Below are positions 57,664 through 64,000 of a DNA stretch of 64,000 bases, one piece after another. Each line of letters opens with the position of its first letter. The first letter of the stretch is position 1. Made by a program: the position numbers and the translations under genes. The notes beneath the pieces are model-generated. The model was not told the DNA's origin. It made no database searches and saw nothing but the letters and a program-made list of their open reading frames with translations. Location of the stretch: positions 83,429,980-83,493,979 of the forward strand of contig CP136063.1 of NCBI GenBank assembly GCA_032622095.1. The letters run 5' to 3'. This DNA comes from Siphonodentalium dalli (taxonomy: Eukaryota; Mollusca; Scaphopoda; Gadilida; Siphonodentaliidae).

Positions 57664-58926
57664 ATGAATGAATACAGGGAGTACCATACCTCTAAATTGG
57701 CATTATTTGAATCGCCCGCGGTTGACAGCGGAATACAAGCGACAGAATGGATAAACTACAGACCCGTGAATCAGCTGACAGACACTGCAGCTTTAGAGTT
57801 CAATATTCCCGCCATGGCCACAACCTACATGGACCTCAAACGGACATTGCTACTTCTCAAACTCAAAATAACCAAGCAAGATGGTTCGGCTCTAACCGTT
57901 AATGACGATGTGGGTCTGATAAATGCACCCCTACATTCAATATTTTCGCAGGTCGATTTGAATATACAGCAAGTTCCCGTGAGTCAAGTCGGGCCGAATT
58001 ATCCATACAAAGCATATTTCGATGTACTCTTAGAAACTGAACGTAAGGAACAGCTACATGGACAAGCGTTCGAAAAGGACACGGCAGGTGGTATGGACCT
58101 GGCAGATTCGAAAAGCGGGAACTCTGGCCTGTATTACAGGTCCAAAACAACCCGTACTAGTCAAATAATGGATATTATGGGATCAATTCAGCTTGACTTC
58201 TTCCAACAGGACAAATTACTACTAAATGGTCTCCCGCTCACGTTAAAATTCTGGCAGACGAGAGATGTTTTTAGACTGATGTATGCGGGAACCACTGAGA
58301 CATACAAGTTGAAAATACAGGAAGCTAATTTGAGACTAGCCACTGTGAAAGTTAACCCCGGTGTATTACTCAGTCATACTTAGTCACTCAAGAAAAAGAA
58401 CGCGTGTTATCCTTTTTCAGAATCTATCATAAAGACGTATACAGTGTCAAAAGGTGCATTCAGTTTGGGAGAAGATAATCTATTTCAAGGAAACGTACCC
58501 AGTAGCTGTATTATTGGCTTAGTATCATCAAAGGCTGAAAGCGGTTCACGCGATAAGAACCCGTTCAACTTTGCGACTTTTGGATGCAACTTCGTCGGAT
58601 TTTACGTCAACGGGCAGTCTATGACCGCCCAAGCACTCCAACCGAACTTTACCAGTAAGGAATATGTAGAAGCTTACAATACGATAATAAAAGATGCGAA
58701 ACGAAAAGCCGTTCATATTACTTATGAGGATTATGCGAAAGGTTATTGCATATATCGGATAAACCCGCAAGGAATTAATCACGACAGGGTCATACCGCAC
58801 AAAGGTCACACACGCCTCGAGATTAAATTCTCATCGGCTTTGAAAGACAATTGTACTGTAATCGTTTACGCAAAATTTCCTGCCTTTCTCAAAGTTGACG
58901 AGAGTCGTAAAGTTTGCATTGAATAA
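57664..58926 (+). pseudogene. Major capsid protein (double jelly-roll), one in-frame stop
   Basis: From ATG 57664 the frame runs 239 codons to a TAG at 58381-58383 and then stays open in the same frame to a TAA at 58924-58926, about 420 codons in all. The first part has YHTSKLALFESPAV, LHSIFSQVDLN and QLDFFQQDKLLLNG, and the second has NPFNFATFGCNF and VYAKFPAFLKVDESRKV. These are the landmarks of Polinton double-jelly-roll capsid proteins across both jelly rolls. The second half has no ATG near its start (only GTG), so it is not a separate gene. The stop breaks the gene unless it is read through or is a sequence error. The protein would form the icosahedral shell. Confidence 0.85.
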
Positions 58927-59372
58927 TGAATACACGCGGACTCATGAGGGCGATAAATAGTTTCACAAACCATAATGAGATAGATGTTTGTCCCATAGAC
59001 AAATTACCTCTTTATATCCAATATCCCCGGATGTATATAGTTAACACAGACGAGAGTAGCCAACCTGGACGCCACTGGATATTGATGACATTCCAGGAAC
59101 ATAACGTATCAGAGTTCTTCGACCCTATGGGATTAAAACCCGAGTGTTACAACGGACGATTTAAACACGTGTTGTTATTGAATGGACCTCGTTACGAGTG
59201 CAATGCTTACAGATTACAGGGTTCTAATATATGCGGTCCCTATTGCATATACTTTGCATTCTATAAACTGTGCGGATACAGTCTAGAAAATATAATGAGA
59301 CGTTTCAGTGCCAATAATTATATGTATAATGATTTAATTATTAAGGATTTTATGTTGAAATATATTCTGTAA
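58926..59372 (+). CDS. Adenain-like cysteine protease (maturation protease)
   Basis: The 148-aa protein has the ordered catalytic set of the adenovirus-type C5 protease family: His50 in GRHWI, Asp66 in EFFDPMG, Gln98 in RLQG and Cys103 in NICGPYC. Length is at the short end for the family. Its ATG overlaps the capsid stop by one base (TAATG). It would cleave virion precursor proteins during maturation. The frame is intact, and it is the last gene of the plus-strand structural block. Confidence 0.88.
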   Translation: MNTRGLMRAINSFTNHNEIDVCPIDKLPLYIQYPRMYIVNTDESSQPGRHWILMTFQEHNVSEFFDPMGLKPECYNGRFKHVLLLNGPRYECNAYRLQGSNICGPYCIYFAFYKLCGYSLENIMRRFSANNYMYNDLIIKDFMLKYIL

Positions 59373-59705
59373 ACGCTCTTCATTAGCGACAACGAGAGAA
59401 ACACTCTTTAAATTATATTATGTATATAAATAAAATATTGTAAATACAATCATTTATCGTTCTTATATTATCATATGTATGACTGGGAAAATATATATAT
59501 ATATATATATATATGTATATGACTGGGTTGAGAGGGTGGGGGTGGGGGGTCTGTGGAGAGAGTCCGGTGAGGTGGTATTAGGTCTGTTGTCAAAACAAAC
59601 AAAAAAATCTATTGTTTTTGTTTGTTTTGTCAAAAGCCTAAAAAACAAAGGTATGTGAGCCATCCCCCTGAATGAAAAAAATAGATAATCGATACATATA
59701 TATAT
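59373..59705. other. Spacer between convergent genes, with (AT)n tract
   Basis: No gene is present. An ATATAT tract of about 24 bp lies at 59491-59514 and GGGTGGGGGTGGGGGG at about 59536. Minus-strand frames here are low complexity. The protease and TBP-like genes end on either side, so this is a likely shared terminator region. Confidence 0.5.
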
Positions 59706-60230
59706 TTATTCTGAAAGTAATTCAAGTTCACATATGGTAGGATATACAATATTTAACATCTGCTTTTCACTTTTAATGCCCGTAATCACAATTTTTCCAT
59801 TATGAAAGCATGTAAAATGTATTTTCTCACGTCTGAACATTGCCGCAGGGAACAGCTCTAATTCGTAAGAACATTCCATAAGTTTCACTAAAACGTTTAA
59901 GTCAAGTTTTCCATTTAACTGACAAAATGCAGACATTGTCAAAAATTTTATGGAATTTAATCTCACTCGCCAACCACATTTTTGAATATGTCGAGCGTAC
60001 CGACGCAATCGAACTCGTGTCTGTTTGACACTATCAGAACGCCCGTTAACAACGATTTTACCCGTGTTAAACACGAGGCAACATCCACCGAATTTAGAAT
60101 GTTTCCATACAACTCCGCTAAACTTTTTGGAATTGTATTCAATGTTCGAACAGCCGAGTGTCAAATCCCTTAGATTAATAGAACAGTTCAAATCTGCAGA
60201 ACATACGACATTAGTTATTCGTAGCATCAT
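59706..60230 (-). CDS. TATA-binding-protein-like protein encoded by the Polinton
   Basis: The 174-aa protein consists of the two TBP repeats and little else. Repeat 1 (about 3-85) contains ITNVVCSADLNC, SNIEYNSKKFSGVVW and CLVFNTGKIVVNG; repeat 2 (about 92-170) contains YELELFPAAMFR and CFHNGKIVITGIKSEKQ. The four phenylalanines that kink DNA in TBP align with F37, F54, F127 and F142; spacing in the first pair is the usual 17 residues, and repeat 2 has a loop two residues shorter. No long N-terminal tail is present. The gene is intronless and starts 11 bases after the stop of the PC4-like gene, so both may share one transcript. It probably directs transcription of element genes from TATA-type promoters. 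Confidence 0.85.
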   Translation of the reverse strand: MMLRITNVVCSADLNCSINLRDLTLGCSNIEYNSKKFSGVVWKHSKFGGCCLVFNTGKIVVNGRSDSVKQTRVRLRRYARHIQKCGWRVRLNSIKFLTMSAFCQLNGKLDLNVLVKLMECSYELELFPAAMFRREKIHFTCFHNGKIVITGIKSEKQMLNIVYPTICELELLSE

Positions 60231-60241
60231 AGGAGTAATGT

Positions 60242-60853
60242 TTAGATCAATGTCTGCATCCGGTTAATCAAACACGTTCTATCGCCGTTGGGGCAGCATT
60301 CCATACATCTTAAAGATCCTTCCTGGTTTTGGTGATCGTCGGTCAAATAGCACTGCACAGTCTGATCAATTTCAGGAATATTAGCACACAGGACGAATAT
60401 AGCTCCAACTAGTTCTTCAAATTGGTCGAATGTCAGAGATATTCCGTATTTGGTTGCACACAAATCATCTGAATGTTCAGGCAGCCAATACCTGCGAATG
60501 TCAACACGCGGGATGCCGCTCTTTATCGTAATGAAGAAATTCCCTCCGATATGACGTCTCATGAATACATCGTCTTCACCGGTACGATAACTGACCACTT
60601 CTTGATGTATATCTGCTAAGTAAGATTTCAACTCTTTGAATCTCCTTAGATTTAATGTTATTCCAGATTTTGTCGGAAATTTTTGGCCCGCAGAACTTTC
60701 ACCGCACTCTCGTATGTGTATATACAGATTTCCCTGGAATCGGCCGTCAAATAGGAAAATGTCATTTCCTAACGGGGCTAAGCATTGTGGATGGAACGCC
60801 CTCTCGTTGGTTTCAGTCCGTTGGTTTCCTTCAACATCGGGTTGATCAGTCAT
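60242..60853 (-). CDS. Tandem PC4-like DNA-binding protein encoded by the Polinton
   Basis: The 203-aa protein has two copies of a PC4-like module. The first, about residues 31-87, has DGRFQGNLYIHIREC, KSGITLNLRRFKELKSYL. The second, about 95-165, has GGNFFITIKSGIPRVDIRRY, KYGISLTFDQFEELV. Beta strands, then IDIR-type, then GISLT followed by an amphipathic helix is the signature of the PC4 single-stranded-DNA-binding transcription coactivator fold. A cysteine cluster near the C terminus (C183, C186, C187, C194) could bind zinc. Two fused modules could replace the homodimer formed by cellular PC4. It starts beside a GC-rich tract and precedes the TBP-like gene. Confidence 0.78.
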   Translation of the reverse strand: MTDQPDVEGNQRTETNERAFHPQCLAPLGNDIFLFDGRFQGNLYIHIRECGESSAGQKFPTKSGITLNLRRFKELKSYLADIHQEVVSYRTGEDDVFMRRHIGGNFFITIKSGIPRVDIRRYWLPEHSDDLCATKYGISLTFDQFEELVGAIFVLCANIPEIDQTVQCYLTDDHQNQEGSLRCMECCPNGDRTCLINRMQTLI

Positions 60854-60949
60854 TGTTTTTTATTTTGAACCTGGAAAATAAGAAAACAAAACATTACTTA
60901 TCAGTTACACATCGAGAATACAAAAGTCCGAAAGGAGTCCGCTCATGTG

Positions 60950-61095
60950 TTTGGTGGATGTTGGGTGTGGGGGGAGGCCCGCCCCCGCCCGCCCCCCCTG
61001 GGGATGGGGGGAGCCCCGCCCGCCCGCCCGCCCACCCTGGGGAGGGGGAGCCCCGCCCGCCCTGGGGGGAGGGGAGGCCCGCCCCCCGCCCGCAT
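60950..61095. promoter_or_regulatory. GC-rich tract with repeated GC-box motifs between divergent genes
   Basis: About 145 bases are almost pure G and C, with CCCCGCCCGCCC and GGGGAGGGG blocks repeated several times. The flanking element is AT-rich. The tract lies between the PC4-like gene (minus) and the F-box-like gene (plus), so it may be a divergent promoter with Sp1-type sites. It could also be an expanded minisatellite. Frames across it (proline, glycine and alanine rich) are not genes. Confidence 0.5.
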
Positions 61096-61138
61096 ACTCA
61101 ATAAGAATAAGAAAATTGAGTCATTGAGTCAGTTCATT

Positions 61139-61699
61139 ATGGAGAGAATACTACCCGCAGAAATACTGGAGAAAATATACAATCAGCTAATTGAAATGTC
61201 AACTATAAATCCAGAAATAAAAAAACAACTACTACACAATTGGTTTATAAGAGAAATTAAAATAATACTGAAGAATATAGATGAAGGATATTTTCCTGTA
61301 CAACGATTGAAATCTTTGATTGCTAGGTCTGAATTTGAAACTGATTTCTTACAAGATATATTGAATCAAATGTTTTCAAATCGCTGGGTATTTAGAGGCG
61401 TTCCTAAAAACAAAATACATGACATTCGTGAACTTATTGGAGATAACTTTGTGAGATTTGCAGAATACCGAGACTGGGTTTTCAATCAGAGAAGTTTTGA
61501 AGAAGTGACAATAATTCACGGATATATCATTCTCCGTGAACCGTGTACACTGTTCACGATTGAACAAATACTTAACAGCGGCGTGATTTTGGATTACATT
61601 TCTACAAGTAAATCGAAATATATTTCAGAATTAGAGAATGAATTAATCTGGTCATTCGGAATAATCTGGAATTATGGTGACTCTTCGTTGAGAAAATAA
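61139..61699 (+). CDS. Polinton accessory protein with F-box-like N terminus, 186 aa
   Basis: A longer open frame runs back through the GC tract, but the first sensible ATG is at 61139. The N terminus MERILPAEILEKIYNQLIEM fits the F-box core pattern L-P-x-E-I-L-x-x-I-x-x-x-L. The rest (RDWVFNQRSFEEVTIIHGYI and so on) has no domain I can name. Cellular F-box proteins link targets to ubiquitin ligase, and several large DNA viruses carry them to alter the host cell. Whether this one does is inference from 20 residues. The frame is intact and ends before a gene-free stretch facing the polymerase. Confidence 0.55.
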   Translation: MERILPAEILEKIYNQLIEMSTINPEIKKQLLHNWFIREIKIILKNIDEGYFPVQRLKSLIARSEFETDFLQDILNQMFSNRWVFRGVPKNKIHDIRELIGDNFVRFAEYRDWVFNQRSFEEVTIIHGYIILREPCTLFTIEQILNSGVILDYISTSKSKYISELENELIWSFGIIWNYGDSSLRK

Positions 61700-62092
61700 A
61701 AAAAAAAAACATAGTTGTTTTTGGTTTAAGTATAAACCAAAATGAGATTGTACAGGAGGTAAAAATGTAATGATAGAAAAAAAACAACTAATTCATAACT
61801 AACCTGTATAGAATATTTCACACGCACAGTATAGGACTACCGAATTTGTAATTGTGAACTGGATCGGGTAGCATTTTATAGATCGAAAAAATGGACACCT
61901 TGGATAAATTGACCAATGACGGCCATACGTTTATAGTAATACGTGTTCATACACGCTCGATGTTATCTAACATCGAACGTGTTTGAACAAGTCTTAGTAT
62001 AATCCGATAACTACCATCGATCGAATGTTTACACTCTCATTACAACCTTGATCAAATATAGACGATTAAATTATATATATTACGTACCTCGT
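61700..62092. other. Spacer between the F-box-like gene and polymerase, with a strong hairpin
   Basis: No gene is present. A long stem (61941-61994) pairs CGTGTTCATACACGCTCGAT with its partner ATCGAACGTGTTTGAACAAG around TGTTATCTAACA. Genes converge on this spacer from both sides, so the hairpin could act in transcript ending or be a small foldback. Confidence 0.55.
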
Positions 62093-64000
62093 TCAATATC
62101 CATATGGCAGTGTATCCATGTTATCCAATCGTCTGCGTTTGGTATAAACAACTCGGTACTGTTTGTCCTCAGATCTGTTATATATTTATCTTTTTCCTTT
62201 CGATCTGCATATTTTCCTTGGATTGGTTGTGGTGATGGGCACTGTGCGTCCAGATTCTAACAGCTCTTTAATCGTCTGGAAATTGATGAACTGTGAATTT
62301 TCAAAGTTCAAAGAGAACCCCCGAACTTTACACGTCTCTTTAGCTTTATTTGTTCGATAAGCGTAATTCTTGGGGCCTCCAGAAACAAATTCTTCGATGT
62401 ATTCATCAGGATCTAGCTCGCTGGTCAGTTGTCCCAAATAGTCGCCCAGTGGGGGATTAATTTGATCCTCAGTGCTGCTAAATACACAACTATCCGTGTC
62501 GTAATATAATACTCTTCTGTCCAAGGAATGAATAACTTCATATAGCATTAATCGAGCGTGACACGTCGTGAATGTGGCCAAATATATGTTATTCGCTGCT
62601 CCACAAGGCACACAGTCTTTTCGATAGGTCCACTCCATTTGAAGAATGTCATCAGTTATGACATGAAAATTTTCCATTTGTTTCATTGGATTTGAAATGA
62701 GCTGGAATAGATTGTCTTGTTCCGATTCATGGAAATACTCGGTCTGTTTGAAATTCTGGTTTTGGCCTAGCTTCCCCCAAAATGAGTTGAGCATGAGCTT
62801 ACTGATTTGCCTCAGTCCTGGATTCTTTTCGATGCTTTCTCTGTCCAGTAATATACCTTCGTTGTCTTTATACGCTGTGATGTATTTATCCATTTCTTCG
62901 TTAGATTTTATCCAATCCGGAGGACCGCTAGCCTGCTGCTTGAACTTTAAGAATGTGTTTATATATTCCGTGAATAATCCATTTTGTTGGCTATAGTCTG
63001 ACGTTTCGGTCCAATGGTATATTTCATATATTTTGAGAATCTTGTATCCCACTTTGACAGCTGTCTCCAGTTCAGGAATACACCAAACACCGGTAATAGC
63101 TCTCTGTTGGCACGTACACGTGCAAGGTCGTTGATTTTCATTATCAGCACAAGTCCTGCACAGTGGAAACTTCAGTTTACCTTCGGATCGATACGGTAAT
63201 ACGGGGTGATAGAGTCCATTAGGTGGTAAAATCTTGACTTGCTCTATTCCGAAGTAATCCTTAAGCTCGGTAATGTCATCGCCCAAAATGATTTTCGGGT
63301 GTCCAATCGGGTAGCGAGAGTATTTGAGCACACTTGGATACAGCGACGTGAAGTCAAAATAATGTATTTTCTCACCAACGGCAGTTTTGTAGTGTAATTT
63401 AGTTGCATTCGTTCTGCCGCCGAAGAAACTGTCTCTAGGCTCTAGCCGTTCAACAATGTCTAAGCTAGCGATGAAGTCACGAAGCTCCGGATTAGTCTTT
63501 CGAGCAGCGACGAACTCGTGTTCCCAAATGCACACATATTTCATGCCTCGACTTTCTATAAACTTCTTCTTTTTCTGTGTGAGTCCGTATAATTCATTAG
63601 GTGTCTGGTTGGTTATCGGATTCTTGACTACGTCTCTATCGTGACTCAGACAAAGTTCACATCCATGGAATTGACATCCGTGAAATTCGAATGCCGTGTT
63701 TAATTCTTCGCAATAGCCATCCAATCTGTACTTTGCATCATCGAGTTTCTTTTCACGGCCGTTCAATGCGTGAGTTATGTGAACTTTGTCTTTGAACATC
63801 ATCCATTCCAGCCATTGAATAGAACTTTTGCTGTATTGATCTTTATATGATGTCTTGGGGATTCGAGCTATCTGGGATTTGAGAAATTCTTTGTCACGAA
63901 TTTGTACGCCGAGTTCATCTTCAAGTTTTGTTTCTTGAACCCATTCACCTTTGTATAAAATAGACAAAGTTCCATCTTTACATTTAGCAGGAAGCCACGT
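62093..64000 (-). CDS. Protein-primed-type family B DNA polymerase, 5' part outside the window, in-frame stop near the end
   Basis: The frame is open to the window edge; the apparent start near 63967 is only a TTG, so the N-terminal exonuclease part lies outside. Visible blocks are EFHGCQFHGCELC (conserved in Polinton polymerases), motif A DFTSLYPS, a cysteine cluster (CRTCADN, PCTCTC), motif B KLMLNSFWGKLG and motif C YYDTDS. The frame hits a TAA at 62186-62188. The same frame then continues 30 codons to TLPYGY and a TGA at 62093-62095, which is the usual polymerase end. The stop therefore removes the C-terminal 30 residues. The enzyme copies the element genome. Confidence 0.88.

Larger units (their letters stand above)
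52620..64000. mobile_element. Polinton/Maverick element (adintovirus-like), left end to beyond the window
   Basis: The element starts AGAAGAATAGGCGCC at 52620, where the duplicated host segment is interrupted. AG is the usual terminal dinucleotide of Polintons. The set of genes (integrase, packaging ATPase, capsid, adenain-like protease and protein-primed-type polymerase B) defines the class. The right end, and with it the terminal inverted repeat and 6-bp target duplication (TCTGTT expected), lies outside. Genes are intronless and packed with overlaps or gaps of a few bases. Confidence 0.9.

Noticed and set aside
58444-58926. Separate gene for the second half of the capsid protein
   Set aside because: It has no ATG near its start, only GTG, and is in the same frame as the first half. 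It is better explained as one gene with a stop.
59491-59514. (AT)n tract as a replication origin
   Set aside because: A simple dinucleotide run gives no evidence of origin function, and Polintons are thought to replicate from protein-primed ends.
60655-61127. Proline- and glycine-rich frames across the GC tract
   Set aside because: They arise from GC-rich low complexity. The frame starting at 60947 only reaches a real gene at the ATG at 61139.

Overview
The window is AT-rich animal genomic DNA crowded with transposons. It most resembles a marine invertebrate, probably a lophotrochozoan such as a mollusc. The reasons are one host-type secreted-protein gene split by long introns with GT-AG boundaries, many kinds of foldback and miniature DNA transposons, a LINE, long tandem repeats and a Polinton/Maverick element. 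The phylum is inferred from this style and not shown by any marker gene. No tRNA, rRNA or CRISPR array was seen.

Region 1 (about 1-25.7 kb) holds one minus-strand host gene. Its exons run from 25654 down to 7326 and encode signal peptide, PAN/apple-like, PAN/apple-like, EGF-like and C-type lectin-like domains. Its introns and the downstream DNA (1-7 kb) are filled with foldback elements, TTAA- and TA-flanked MITEs, short perfect hairpins, LINE debris and minisatellites.

Region 2 (26.6-31.5 kb) holds a decayed minus-strand copy of a widespread multicopy invertebrate gene family (motifs TPKHVGLG, HTVRRS, HEEADSR, TGCDTTSYF, a C-terminal CXC-like cysteine cluster), then a foldback element. About 0.9 kb covering its 5' end is duplicated at 51.8-52.6 kb.

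Region 3 (31.7-51.1 kb) is a LINE (ORF1; ORF2 with APE-type endonuclease, reverse transcriptase and CCHC tail). Its ORF2 is split by a 14,242-bp insertion (36535-50776) with perfect 28-bp terminal inverted repeats, a probable 2-bp CA target duplication and ACCTGGGT-rich arrays inside both ends. This large element has no recognisable transposase and carries a 45-bp satellite, a second LINE fragment and several nested MITEs.

Region 4 (52620 to the window end) is a Polinton/Maverick of adintovirus-like layout. The insertion point is visible because it interrupts the second copy of the 0.9-kb duplication. A compact plus-strand block carries two small unknown ORFs, packaging ATPase, two small conserved Polinton proteins, integrase with chromodomain, a membrane protein, two further small conserved proteins, major capsid protein and adenain-like protease. 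The minus strand carries protein-primed-type DNA polymerase B, running off the right edge. Between them lie three accessory genes: a TATA-binding-protein-like gene, a tandem PC4-like gene and an F-box-like gene. The TBP-like/PC4-like pair, downstream of a GC-box-like tract, looks like an element-borne transcription-initiation module and is the most unusual content here. The capsid gene has one in-frame stop and the polymerase has one 30 codons before its usual end, so this copy is probably decaying.
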